A stretch of 64,000 bases of DNA from VRUE01 sp963701265 (lineage in GTDB: Bacteria; Actinomycetota; Thermoleophilia; Solirubrobacterales; 70-9). Within the stretch, counting starts at the first letter, position 1. Each line of letters opens with the position of its first letter. The stretch spans positions 2,046,001-2,110,000 of the forward strand of contig OY969581.1 in assembly GCA_963701265.1 (NCBI GenBank). Reading direction: 5' to 3'. The notes under the pieces were generated by a model. That model was not told where the DNA came from, made no database searches, and saw only the letters and a program-made list of their open reading frames with translations. The position numbers and the translations under genes are program-made. Below are positions 1 through 8,989 of the stretch, one piece after another.

Positions 1-2
1 GC

Positions 3-887
3 CAGGCGGCAGCGCTCAACGCCGGCATGGAGCGCTGCGAAGGCGACGTGGTGATCTTCCTCGACGCCGATGACGTGCTGCGACCCGAGGCGGCGGCCCG
101 CGTCGCCGCCGCCTTCGCCGCCGATGCGGGCGTCAGCAAGGTGCAGTTCCGGATGGAGACGATCGACGCCGAGGGCGAGCCGACCGGCGAGCTCAAGCCC
201 GCCGCCCACCTGCCGCTGCCAAACGGCGACGTGCGCGCGGCCGAGCTCGCCTACCCCTACGACCTGGTCTGGATGGCAACCAGCGCCAACGCCTTTCGCA
301 GTGAGGCGCTGCGGCGCATCCTGCCGATCCCGGTGCGGGAGTACCCGGTGACGGGCGCCGACTGGTACCTGGTCCACCTGAGCGCGCTGCTCGGCCGCGT
401 CGTCTCGCTCGATGTGGTCGGCGCCGGCTACCGCGTGCACGGTGCCAACAGCTACGAACTGGAGCAGGGTCGCCTTGACCTCGATCACTTGCGCCAGGCG
501 ATCGGCTTCGCCGCCAGCACCTCGCGCGAATTGCTGCGCCTCGCCGACGAGCTCACGCTGGCACCGCCAGAACGGATCCTCTCGCTCGCCGACCTCGCCA
601 ACCGGATGGCCTCGCTCAAGATCGAGCCGGCGCGCCACCCGATCGCAAGCGATCGCCCGCTCGGCCTGGTTGCCGACGCGGTCGGCGCCGCGCGCCGCCG
701 CGGCGGGATCTCGCCGGCGATGAAGGCGATCTTCATCGCCTGGTTCGTGGCGATGGCGGCGGCGCCGCGCGGTCTTGCCCATCGACTTGCCGAGCTCTTC
801 ATGTTTCCCGAGCGGCGCCGCTCGCTGAACGGGGTGCTGGGCCGGCTGCAACGCTCCGGCGGCGCGACTGCGACTGTGGTGGCCTGA
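3..887 (+). CDS. Family 2 glycosyltransferase, 5' end outside window
   Basis: The frame is open to the left edge; residues QAAALNAG precede the first Met at 27, so the nucleotide-binding N-terminus lies outside the window. The visible part begins near the DXD site (FLDADD), which in GT-A enzymes binds the metal and sugar nucleotide. A variable C-terminal region of about 170 residues follows. It is separated by one base from the next glycosyltransferase, so it belongs to the same operon. It probably transfers a sugar during exopolysaccharide or wall-glycan assembly on the cytoplasmic side. Donor and acceptor cannot be told from sequence. Confidence 0.85.
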   Translation, partial: QAAALNAGMERCEGDVVIFLDADDVLRPEAAARVAAAFAADAGVSKVQFRMETIDAEGEPTGELKPAAHLPLPNGDVRAAELAYPYDLVWMATSANAFRSEALRRILPIPVREYPVTGADWYLVHLSALLGRVVSLDVVGAGYRVHGANSYELEQGRLDLDHLRQAIGFAASTSRELLRLADELTLAPPERILSLADLANRMASLKIEPARHPIASDRPLGLVADAVGAARRRGGISPAMKAIFIAWFVAMAAAPRGLAHRLAELFMFPERRRSLNGVLGRLQRSGGATATVVA

Positions 888-888
888 G

Positions 889-2133
889 ATGCGGATCCTG
901 ATCGCCACCGACCACTTCCCCCCCTACATCGGCGGCGCCCATCGCCAGGCGCAACTGATCGCGCGGGCGATGGCCGAGCGCGGCCACGAGGTCGCCGTCG
1001 CCACGCCCTGGCACGGCGGGCTGCAGCGGGTCGAAACCGATGGCGATGTCACCGTGCACCGGGTGCGCCAGCTGCGCACGGTCTTCCCGGCGCTGGTGCG
1101 CGACGACCGGCAGCGACACCAGCCGCCCTTTCCCGACCCGGTCACGGTTGCCGGCCTGCGGCGGCTGATCGCCGAGTTCGAACCGGAGATCATCCACGCC
1201 TACGGTTGGCTCGCCTTCTCGGTCGCGGTTGCCCTCGGCCGCAAGCGGATCCCGATGCTGGTCTCCGCCCGCGACTACGGCTACTTCTGCGCCACCCGGA
1301 CCCTGCTGCGCAAGGGCGCACCCTGCAGCGGACCGGGCCCGGCCAAGTGCCTGGCCTGCGCCGGCGACTACTACGGCCGGCCCAAGGGCTGGCTGGCGGC
1401 TGCCGGCGTTGCCGTCTCCAAACCGATGCTGGCCCGCAAGATGACCGGCCTGCACAGCGTCAGCACCTACGTCCACGACGTCACCGTCGAGCACGTGCGG
1501 GCGCCCGGCAACGACCTGGTCGAGGTGACGATCCCGAGCTTCCAGGAGGCGCCCTCTACGGAGGGCATCGACATCGACGGCTGGCTCGCCCGCCTGCCGG
1601 CCGAGCCGTTCATCCTCTTCGTCGGCGCCTTCCGCAAGGTCAAGGGCCTGGAGACGCTGTTCGACGCCTACCGCCAGCTTGACTCGCCACCGCCGCTGGT
1701 GCTGATGGGGACCTACGAGCGCGATTCCCCCACCGACTTCCCCCCCGAGGCGGTCGTGCTGACCGACGTGCCCAACGCAGCGGTGATGGCGGCTTGGGAC
1801 AAGGCGATGTTCGGGGTCATGCCCTCGCTCTGGCCGGAGCCGCTCGGCGCCACCGTGGCCGAGGGGATGAGCCGCGGCCGTCCCGTAATCGGCACCCGGC
1901 TCGGCGGCCACGCCGACATGCTCACCGACTCGGCCGGGATGCTCGTGCCGCAGGGCGACGTCGAGGCGCTGCGGAGGGCGATGGAGCAGCTGATCGCCGA
2001 TCCGGTGCTGCGCGAGGAGATGGGCCGAGCCGCGGCCGAGCGGGCCCGCAGCTTCCGCGCGGAAAACGTCCTGCCGCGTTTCGAGGACGCCTACCGGACG
2101 GTGATCGCGGCCGGCACGGACACGGCCGGATGA
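889..2133 (+). CDS. Family 4 glycosyltransferase with Cys cluster
   Basis: This 414-residue protein has the GT-B fold pattern. The N-terminus MRILIATDHFPPYIGG is the usual acceptor-side start, and the C-terminal half holds FVGAFRKVKG and EPLGATVAEGMSRGRPVIG, the donor-binding region. Around residues 130-165 there is a four-cysteine group (CATRTLL, APCSGPG, KCLACAGDYY) that recurs in the GT4 at 17513-18745 and may bind metal or stabilise a loop. The ATG lies one base after the upstream stop, and the stop overlaps the next start (ATGA). Retaining sugar transfer in polysaccharide assembly is inferred; the substrate is unknown. Confidence 0.88.
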   Translation: MRILIATDHFPPYIGGAHRQAQLIARAMAERGHEVAVATPWHGGLQRVETDGDVTVHRVRQLRTVFPALVRDDRQRHQPPFPDPVTVAGLRRLIAEFEPEIIHAYGWLAFSVAVALGRKRIPMLVSARDYGYFCATRTLLRKGAPCSGPGPAKCLACAGDYYGRPKGWLAAAGVAVSKPMLARKMTGLHSVSTYVHDVTVEHVRAPGNDLVEVTIPSFQEAPSTEGIDIDGWLARLPAEPFILFVGAFRKVKGLETLFDAYRQLDSPPPLVLMGTYERDSPTDFPPEAVVLTDVPNAAVMAAWDKAMFGVMPSLWPEPLGATVAEGMSRGRPVIGTRLGGHADMLTDSAGMLVPQGDVEALRRAMEQLIADPVLREEMGRAAAERARSFRAENVLPRFEDAYRTVIAAGTDTAG

Positions 2134-3356
2134 GGATCCTCATCGTCGCGCCGATGCCGCCGCAACCGGCCGGCGGCGGCGCAATACCCGTTCTGCTCGA
2201 GGCCCAGATCGCCGGCCTGCGCGAGCGCAACGAGGTGACTTTCGTCAGCGCCATCGGCGAAGAGCCCGGCGAAGCGGAGGCGGCCGAGCGGCTGCGAGAC
2301 TCGGGGCTGGAAGCCCACTTCGCCGATCGGCGCCAGCCGCGGGCGGCGCGCCCGCGCTGGCGGCGGCGGGCACGGATGGCCAGCTCCTGGCTGCTCGGGG
2401 GAAGACCCTGGCGCGCCGTCTGGTTCGCCGACCCGGGCATTCAGGCGATCCTCGATCGTCTCGCCAACGCACACGACTTCGACGTCGCCGTGGTCGAGGA
2501 CAGCGCGATGTCGGGCTACCGGCTGCCGGCCGGCGTGCCAACGCTGCTGACCGAGCACGAGGTGCTGCGACCGCGGCCGATCGATTGGCATCCAGGTCAC
2601 CCCAACGAGTGGTCGGGGTGGGCCTTCAACGAGCTCGACTGGCGCAAGCGCCCGCGCTTCCAGCGCGCTGCCTGGCGCAGCTTCGACCGGGTGCTCGCCT
2701 TCGGCAATCGCGACGCGGCGGCAATCGCCGAGCTCGCTCCGGAGCTCGCGCCGCGGGTCCGGGTCAGCCCCTTCGGCCTGCCCCTGCCAGCGCTTGCCGA
2801 CCCTCAGGGAGAGCAGCCCGAGAGCGTCCTCTTCGTCGGCAACTTCACCCACCAGCCCAACCGCGATGCGGCGCTCTGGCTGGCGCGCGAGATCATGCCG
2901 GCGCTGCTTTCGCAGCGGCCCGGAGCGCGCCTGCGCATCGTCGGCAGCAGCCCACCGCCGGAGATCCTCGCCCTCGCCGGCGAGTCGGTCGAGGTGATCG
3001 CCGACGCGCCCAGCGTCGAGCCCTACCTCGCCGCCGCCGCGGTCGTGGTCGCCCCGGTGCGCACCGGTGGCGGCATGCGAATGAAGGTGCTGCAGGCGCT
3101 TGCCGCCGGCAAGGCCGTGGTCACCACGAGCCGCGGCAGCGAGGGTTTCGACTGCTTCGAGCCCGCGGCGCCGCTCACCGTCGCCGATGACGTCGGCGCC
3201 TTTGCCGGCGGCGTCGCCGCGTTGCTGGCCGACTCAAACCGCCGCCGGGCACTCAGTCAGGCGGCGCGCCACTTCGCTGAGGCCCACTACAGCCCCGATG
3301 CCTGGGCGGGACGGCTTGAAGACGCCTACCGCGAGGCCATCAGGGGGCATGGCTAG
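2130..3356 (+). CDS. Family 4 glycosyltransferase
   Basis: The start is the ATG at 2130, overlapping the previous stop by four bases; a longer open frame upstream reads through the preceding gene out of frame and was discarded. The product starts MRILIVAPMPPQPAGGG and has the GT-B donor-side signature VLFVGNFTHQPNRDA followed by VVVAPVRTGGGMRMKVLQALAAGK. The latter resembles the Wcal/RfaG type of GT4 in which the usual E-x7-E is replaced by a GGG-R-K region. About 408 residues is a normal length. It is translationally coupled to its neighbours in the polysaccharide operon. Confidence 0.85.
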   Translation: MRILIVAPMPPQPAGGGAIPVLLEAQIAGLRERNEVTFVSAIGEEPGEAEAAERLRDSGLEAHFADRRQPRAARPRWRRRARMASSWLLGGRPWRAVWFADPGIQAILDRLANAHDFDVAVVEDSAMSGYRLPAGVPTLLTEHEVLRPRPIDWHPGHPNEWSGWAFNELDWRKRPRFQRAAWRSFDRVLAFGNRDAAAIAELAPELAPRVRVSPFGLPLPALADPQGEQPESVLFVGNFTHQPNRDAALWLAREIMPALLSQRPGARLRIVGSSPPPEILALAGESVEVIADAPSVEPYLAAAAVVVAPVRTGGGMRMKVLQALAAGKAVVTTSRGSEGFDCFEPAAPLTVADDVGAFAGGVAALLADSNRRRALSQAARHFAEAHYSPDAWAGRLEDAYREAIRGHG

Positions 3357-4473
3357 GCTCGCGCCAGTGGTCGAGGCCCGGATACTCGAGCAGGAGTCCC
3401 AGCTGGCGGCAATCCGCGAGCAATGGGACGGACTGGCGGTGGGGCTGGGAATGCCCTACGCGTCGCCAGCCTGGATGCTCGCCTGGTGGCACCACGCCGC
3501 CCCCGAAGGCGCCGTGATGCGGGTCGTCACCGTCAGTGACGGCGAGCAACTGCTGGGGATAGCGCCCTTCTTCGCCGCCAGCGGTGAGCAGCGCAGCGCC
3601 CACTACCAACTGATGAGCTCCCGCCTGGCCCCGCCGGCGCCGATCCTGGTCGACCCCGATCGCGCCGCCGAGACGGTTCCGGCGCTGGCCAAGGCACTGA
3701 GCCAGGCGGCGCCCAAGCCCGCCCTGCTGCGAATTGAGGGCAGCGTGGACATGCACGCCCTGACCACGGATGCGATCGCCGCCGCCTGGCCTGGAATCCG
3801 GCCGCAGGCGCAGCGCACGGAAGTGGTGCCGATGCCGATGGTGGTGATCGAGGGACGCAGCTATGACGAGTGGCTGGGTGAGAAGCGCAGCAAGTTCCGC
3901 CAGGAGGCCAAGCGGCGCCGGCGCAAGCTGGAGGAAGCCGGCGGCAGCTTCCGCCTGGCCACCGCCGCCGACGTGGAGAGCGCGATCGACGACTTCATGC
4001 GCCTGCACGGGGCCCGCTGGCAGACCCGCGGCGGCTCGACCGCGCTGGTCCCCGGGGTGCGCGAGATGCTCGCCGAGGCAGCGGCGGAGATGCTGCCGAG
4101 CGGCCGCCTGCGCATCCACCTGCTCGAGCTGGAGGGGCAGGTGATCGCGGTGCAGATCCTGGTTGCCGCCGGCGCGGAGGTAATCGGCTGGAGCGGCGGC
4201 TTCGACGAAGCGGCGAAGGGACTTGCGCCCGCCGTGCAGCTGACCCTGGAGGCGATTGGCGAGGCGGCGAAGCAGGGTGATGCCCGCTTCAACCTCGGCC
4301 CCGGTGGCCAGGCCTACAAGCAGCGCCTCGCCGACTCGAGTGACGAGATGGCTGTGGTCAAGCTCGTTCCCCGCGGCGCCGCCTACCCGCGGACGAAGCT
4401 GCGCATGGCCTCCGAACGGGCCCGCGCCGACCTGTTGCCCCGCCTGCGGGCAAAGCTGAGCCGTAAGTCGTGA
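3349..4473 (+). CDS. CelD/FemAB-type GNAT acetyltransferase
   Basis: The start is the ATG at 3349, overlapping the previous stop by eight bases. The 374-residue product resembles the BioF2-like/CelD family (Acetyltransf_6). It has an N-terminal half with SPAWMLAWW, a central basic segment (KFRQEAKRRRRKLEE), and a C-terminal GNAT-like half ending with FNLGPGGQAYKQRLAD. Members acylate sugars or transfer amino acids in polysaccharide and wall synthesis. Its place among glycosyltransferases suggests it decorates a sugar of the polymer. The acyl donor is not predictable. Confidence 0.75.
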   Translation: MARLAPVVEARILEQESQLAAIREQWDGLAVGLGMPYASPAWMLAWWHHAAPEGAVMRVVTVSDGEQLLGIAPFFAASGEQRSAHYQLMSSRLAPPAPILVDPDRAAETVPALAKALSQAAPKPALLRIEGSVDMHALTTDAIAAAWPGIRPQAQRTEVVPMPMVVIEGRSYDEWLGEKRSKFRQEAKRRRRKLEEAGGSFRLATAADVESAIDDFMRLHGARWQTRGGSTALVPGVREMLAEAAAEMLPSGRLRIHLLELEGQVIAVQILVAAGAEVIGWSGGFDEAAKGLAPAVQLTLEAIGEAAKQGDARFNLGPGGQAYKQRLADSSDEMAVVKLVPRGAAYPRTKLRMASERARADLLPRLRAKLSRKS

Positions 4474-5504
4474 ACGAGAGTCCCGAGGCCAGCGTGATCA
4501 TCCCCACCCACCAGCGCCGCGAGGCGCTGCGCCGGGCGCTGCTCGCCTTTGCCGAGCAGACCGCAGCCGCTGGGAGCTACGAGGTCGTGATCTCGATCGA
4601 CGGCTGCAGCGATGGCACCCGCGAGATGATCGCCGAGCTGCAGGAGCGTGTGCCCTACGCGCTGCGCTGCGTCGAGGGGCGAGGCAGCGGGCGGGCCGCA
4701 GCACGCAACGTTGCGCTCGCCGACGCTCGGGGGGCCGTAACGATTCTGCTCGACGACGACATGGAGCCGGCCCCCGAGTTCATCGAGCGCCATCTCGCCA
4801 ACCACGCGGCCGGGTCGCGGCTCTGCGTGCTCGGCCCGGTGCCGGTCGAGCTCGACTCCGCCAGCCCGCACGCGGCGGCTTACGTCAAGGCGAAGTTCGC
4901 CGACCACCTCGAGCAGCTCTCGCGCCCCGGACACCGCTTCGTCGCCCGCGACTTCTACTCCGGCAACGCCTCGCTCCCCACCGAGCTGCTGCGCGGGGTC
5001 GGCGCCTTCGACGAGAGCTTCGCGCCCTACGGCAACGAGGACGTCGAGCTCTCGCTGCGGCTGGCCAAGGCCGGGGTCGAGTTCCGCTTTGACCCCGGCG
5101 CGCTGGCGCGGCAGGAATACGACAAGGACTTCGCCGGCCTGGCCCGCGACACCCACGAGAAGGGGCGCACCACGGTGCTGCTCGCACAGCGCCATCCCGA
5201 CGCCTTCGCGGCGCTGCGCCTGGCGACGCCGTGGGACGGATCGCGCCCCTGGCTGGCGGCGCGGGGGCTGCTGCTGCGCCTGACGCGGGCGCGTCCCGGC
5301 CTCGCTGCCCGCATCCTTTCCCTCGCCGGGGGCCTGGAGCGGCTCGGCTTCTGGCGCCAGCCGCTCTTCTACCGCGCAGCCCTCGACTACGCCTTCTGGG
5401 CAGGGGTCGAGGTGGCACTGGACGAATCCCAAGACGGCGGTGCGCTGGCAGAGCTGGCAGCCGAGCTAAATCGTGGCCCGATCGATCTTCTTCTACACCG
5501 ATAG
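4470..5504 (+). CDS. Family 2 glycosyltransferase
   Basis: GTG start at 4470, overlapping the previous stop (GTGA). The 344-residue protein opens with ASVIIPTHQRREALRRAL, the GT2 nucleotide-binding strand, and has the DXD motif in ILLDDDMEPAP. The region GNEDVELSLRLAKAG matches the catalytic-base ED motif. The C-terminal about 90 residues are helical and could lie on the membrane. It is related to the GT2 proteins at 8042 and 8986, which share the YSGN and Y/FAFW signatures. An inverting transferase role in glycan assembly is inferred. Confidence 0.87.
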   Translation: MNESPEASVIIPTHQRREALRRALLAFAEQTAAAGSYEVVISIDGCSDGTREMIAELQERVPYALRCVEGRGSGRAAARNVALADARGAVTILLDDDMEPAPEFIERHLANHAAGSRLCVLGPVPVELDSASPHAAAYVKAKFADHLEQLSRPGHRFVARDFYSGNASLPTELLRGVGAFDESFAPYGNEDVELSLRLAKAGVEFRFDPGALARQEYDKDFAGLARDTHEKGRTTVLLAQRHPDAFAALRLATPWDGSRPWLAARGLLLRLTRARPGLAARILSLAGGLERLGFWRQPLFYRAALDYAFWAGVEVALDESQDGGALAELAAELNRGPIDLLLHR

Positions 5505-6600
5505 CCGCGAACTCGGTGGCGCCGAGAACGCGATGCTGATGCTGCTGGCGACGCTCGACCGCGCCCGCTGGCAGCCGACCCTGCTGCTCGACGCGGGCGG
5601 CGACGCTGCACCGCTGGAAGAGCGAGCAGCAGCGATCGAAGTGCCGACGCGACGGGTCCCCGCGATGCCGCTCGGCCTTGCCGGCGGCCGCCGCGCGGTC
5701 GGCCTGGCGCGCTGGCTGCGCCGCCAGCGGCCGGCGCTCTTCCACGCCCACCTGAGCTGGCCGCTGGCAGCCAAGTGGGGACTGGCCGCGGCGGTCCTGG
5801 CCCGGGTGCCGAGCGTGGCAACGGTGCAGCTGATTCCCGAGATGGAGCTGGAGCGCTCCAGCGCGCTGCAGCTGCGCCTGCTCTCGCGCGGGGTCGGCCG
5901 CTACATCGCCGTTTCGAGCGCGATCGCGCGTGAGCTCGACCAGCGCTTCGGCTGGCCGGCGGAGAGGATCGAGATCGTCTACAACGCGGTCGAACTCGAT
6001 CGCTTCGATGTCCCAGCGCCATCCGGGCTGCGCGAGGAGCTCGGCGGCAGCGACGACGTGCCCCTGGTCCTCACCCCGGCGCGGCTCGACGAGCAGAAGG
6101 GCCACGACGTCCTCTTTCGCGCCGCGGCCGAGGTGCCCGAGGCGCGGTTCGTGCTCGCCGGCGACGGGCCGCTGCGCGGCCGGCTTGAAGCGGAAGTGGC
6201 GCAGCTCGAGCTCAGCGAGCGCGTGCTCTTCCTAGGCCGCCGCGACGACATCCCGGCCTTGCTCGCCGCCTGCGACGTCTTCGCCCTGCCCTCACTGTAC
6301 GAGGGCTCCTCGCTGGCGGTGCTCGAGGCGATGGCAGCTCGACGGGCCGTGGTCAGCTCGGCGATCGGCGGCACTGCCGAGCTGATCGAGGACGGCGAGA
6401 CCGGCTTGCTCGTCCCTCCCGGCGACGACGCCGCCCTGGCCGCGGCGCTGCGGCGCCTGCTCGCCGACGTCCCCGTGCGCGACGGCATGGCCGAGCGCGC
6501 CCGACAGCGGGCGGAAGCGGAGTTCAGCCGGGAGACGATGGGGAAGCGGGTCGAAGCCATCTACGCGGGACTGGTGGGCGATGGACCAGACCGCGATTGA
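5473..6600 (+). CDS. Family 4 glycosyltransferase
   Basis: GTG start at 5473 inside the previous gene (32-bp overlap), giving MARSIFFYTDSRELGGAE, a standard GT4 beginning. The donor-side half has LVLTPARLDEQKGHDVLF and PSLYEGSSLAVLEAMAARRAVV, where the E-x7-E pair of retaining GT-B enzymes is intact. The length (375 residues) is typical. The strong overlap with both neighbours points to coupled translation in the polysaccharide operon. Confidence 0.88.
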   Translation: MARSIFFYTDSRELGGAENAMLMLLATLDRARWQPTLLLDAGGDAAPLEERAAAIEVPTRRVPAMPLGLAGGRRAVGLARWLRRQRPALFHAHLSWPLAAKWGLAAAVLARVPSVATVQLIPEMELERSSALQLRLLSRGVGRYIAVSSAIARELDQRFGWPAERIEIVYNAVELDRFDVPAPSGLREELGGSDDVPLVLTPARLDEQKGHDVLFRAAAEVPEARFVLAGDGPLRGRLEAEVAQLELSERVLFLGRRDDIPALLAACDVFALPSLYEGSSLAVLEAMAARRAVVSSAIGGTAELIEDGETGLLVPPGDDAALAAALRRLLADVPVRDGMAERARQRAEAEFSRETMGKRVEAIYAGLVGDGPDRD

Positions 6601-8032
6601 GTCGCTGCCCGAGGAGCGGCGCAACGCGCTCCTGCGACGCGCCGACTGGCGCTTCCTGCTGCGCCGTGGCGAGAGCCCAAGCCCCGGCAACCCGCACACG
6701 ATCGGCTTTCCGGGGCGGCGCGCATTGACGGCCGCCCGCGCCTCCCTGCCCGAGGGCGGCGAGCTGCTCTGCAGCTGGCGGTTGCCGCGGCTGGGGGGAA
6801 CCCAGCGCGCCCGTCGCCGGCTCGAGCGGGCCGGCTTCACCGACCTGCGCCTGCTCTGGCCGGGACCGCTCCCCCACCGGCCACCGCAGTTCTGGCTGCC
6901 GCCCGACTCCCCCGCAGCGATCGAGCACCTGCTCGCAAGCCGCCCGGCCGGCTCATCCGGCCAGGCGCTGCTGCGGCCGCTCTGGCGCCTCGCCGCCCGG
7001 CTCGGCCTGCTGGCGCCGGTCTTCGTCCTCGCCCGGCTCCCCGCCAGCCCACCAGCCGACGAGGACGAGCTGGCGCCGTACCTGGGGGCCGACACCCCCT
7101 GCCTCCTCCTCACCGGTGGCCGGCGCAGCATCAACAAGGTCGTTGCCCTGCCCTTCCCGCCAGGCGCATCGCGGCCCGCCGCCGTGGTCAAGTTCTCGCG
7201 CCTGGCCGAGGCCGAGCGGGCGCTCGAACGCGAGGCCGAGGCCCTGGAATCGCTTGCCCGCGCCCACCCCGGTGTCACCGGAGTGCCGCGCGTGCTGGCC
7301 CAAGGGCGCCGCGGCGGCGGCTACGGGCTGGCGGAGAGTGCGATCTACGGCAAGCCGCTGATCGGTGAGCTCTCGCCGCAGAGCTTTGGCGAGCTGGCCG
7401 GCCGTGTTGCCGACAATCTGGCTGGCCTGGTCGCAGATGCACCGACCGATGCCGGCGACTGGCGAGAGCGCCTCATCGCCGCGCCCTTGGCCGAGTTCGA
7501 GCGCAACTTCGGCGCCGTCGCAGCGCCGGGAACCGTGGACACTGCGAGGGCCTTGCTCGACGGCCTTGAGGAAATGCCGCAAGCCTGCGAGCACCGCGAC
7601 TGCTCGCCCTGGAACGTGCTGCTGGACGAGGCTGGCGCCCCCGCCCTGCTCGACTGGGAGTCGGCCGAGCCCCGCGGCCTGCCCGGCCTCGACCTTGCCT
7701 ACTTCCTCGCCAACGCCGCCTTCGTCCTCGACGGCAGCCTCGACAGCGGCCGCACCCGCGAGAGCTACGCGCGCCAGCTCGATCCCAGTGGCCCCTACCA
7801 CGCAGCCAGCGAGCGCTGCGTCGCTGACTACTGCGAGCGGGTTGGCCTCTCGCCGGACTCCTTCACCCGCCTGCGACTGCTCGCCTGGGTCGTCCACTCC
7901 AAGTCCGACTACGCCCACCTGACGATGGCCGCTGGCTCGGCACCGCAAGCGCCGGCGCTGCGGGAAAGCACCTTTCTCGGCCTGGTCGAAGAGGAGCTGG
8001 CGCGGCGCCCGTCCGTCGGCGAGCGGGGATAG
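6581..8032 (+). CDS. APH-fold small-molecule or sugar kinase
   Basis: The start overlaps the previous gene by 20 bases. The C-terminal two thirds has the aminoglycoside-phosphotransferase fold. ACEHRDCSPWNVLLDE is the catalytic loop (H-x-D-x4-N) and ALLDWESAEPRGLPGLDLAYF contains the metal-binding D; the lysine-strand region is around KVVALPFPPG. The N-terminal about 160 residues resemble the degraded domain often preceding this kinase type in glycan loci. It probably phosphorylates a sugar, lipid or precursor for the polymer. Antibiotic resistance is unlikely in this context. Confidence 0.72.
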   Translation: MDQTAIESLPEERRNALLRRADWRFLLRRGESPSPGNPHTIGFPGRRALTAARASLPEGGELLCSWRLPRLGGTQRARRRLERAGFTDLRLLWPGPLPHRPPQFWLPPDSPAAIEHLLASRPAGSSGQALLRPLWRLAARLGLLAPVFVLARLPASPPADEDELAPYLGADTPCLLLTGGRRSINKVVALPFPPGASRPAAVVKFSRLAEAERALEREAEALESLARAHPGVTGVPRVLAQGRRGGGYGLAESAIYGKPLIGELSPQSFGELAGRVADNLAGLVADAPTDAGDWRERLIAAPLAEFERNFGAVAAPGTVDTARALLDGLEEMPQACEHRDCSPWNVLLDEAGAPALLDWESAEPRGLPGLDLAYFLANAAFVLDGSLDSGRTRESYARQLDPSGPYHAASERCVADYCERVGLSPDSFTRLRLLAWVVHSKSDYAHLTMAAGSAPQAPALRESTFLGLVEEELARRPSVGERG

Positions 8033-8041
8033 CGTGCGCCC

Positions 8042-8989
8042 GTGGAGCTGAGCGTCATCGTCCCCACCCACGATCGCCGGCCGATGTTGGAGCGCTGCCT
8101 GCGAGCTCTTGCCGCCCAGGACGCCGACCACGGCGAGTTCGAGGCGGTCGTCGTCGACGACGGCTCCGAGGACGGCACCGGAGCTTTCCTCGAAGAGTTC
8201 GACACGCCGCTGGTGCTGCGCTCGCTGCGGGTCGAGTCGGTCGGCGCCTCGCGCGCTCGCAACGCCGGCGTCGAGGCCGCTGCCGGCAGGGTCTGCGCCT
8301 TCCTCGACGACGACTGCATACCGGCGCCGGGCTTCGTCGCCGAGCACCTCGGGGCGCACCGGGGCGAGCCGCGCCTGGTCGGGATCGGGGCGCTGGTCCA
8401 GAAGGAGCCAAGCGACGACGACTGGTACGCGCGTGCCTTTGCCAAGGGCTGGCGCGAGCACTACGAGCGGATGGAAACGAAGCCGCCAAGCTGGAGCGAC
8501 TGCTACAGCGGCAACCTCTCCGCCCCCCGCGAGGCTCTGCTCGAGCTCGGCTGCTTCGCCACCGACGTCGCCGTCGGCGAGGACATCGAGCTCGGCTACC
8601 GACTCGAGCAGCAGGGCTTCGCCCTGCGCTACCTGCCGCGGGCGAGCGCCGTCCACGACGACGAGAAGCCGCGCGAGCGGCTGCTCGCCGACGTGCGCAA
8701 GCACGGCCTCGCCTACCTGCAGCTGGCCGAGCGCCATCCCGGGATGAAGCCGAAGCTGCTCGGCTGGTACCGCGAAGCGAGCCCGCGCGAGCTGCTCCTG
8801 CGCCGGGCGCTGCTGGCGCTGCGCCTGCCCGCCTCGGCTCCGGCCGCGCTCGGCGGCCTGGTGCCCGGCGACGGCCGACAGGAGCTCTGGTACGGGATCG
8901 CCTGGCGCTTCGCCTTCTGGCGCGAGGTCCGCGCCCTGGTCGACCGCGACGCCTGGAACGAGCTGACGGCGAAGGAGCCGGGCCGGTGA
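8042..8989 (+). CDS. Family 2 glycosyltransferase
   Basis: GTG start at 8042. The product begins ELSVIVPTHDRRPMLERCL and has the DXD site in AFLDDDCIPAPGF and the ED motif in VGEDIELGYRLEQQG; 315 residues. It is a close relative of the N-terminal half of the next gene, sharing DDDCIPAPG, WYAR and DCY.GN segments, so the two probably arose by duplication. The stop overlaps the next GTG start. Confidence 0.88.
   Translation: MELSVIVPTHDRRPMLERCLRALAAQDADHGEFEAVVVDDGSEDGTGAFLEEFDTPLVLRSLRVESVGASRARNAGVEAAAGRVCAFLDDDCIPAPGFVAEHLGAHRGEPRLVGIGALVQKEPSDDDWYARAFAKGWREHYERMETKPPSWSDCYSGNLSAPREALLELGCFATDVAVGEDIELGYRLEQQGFALRYLPRASAVHDDEKPRERLLADVRKHGLAYLQLAERHPGMKPKLLGWYREASPRELLLRRALLALRLPASAPAALGGLVPGDGRQELWYGIAWRFAFWREVRALVDRDAWNELTAKEPGR

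Noticed and set aside
6581..8032. Antibiotic-resistance kinase
   Set aside because: APH-fold motifs are present, but the N-terminal domain and location in a glycan operon fit a sugar or precursor kinase better.
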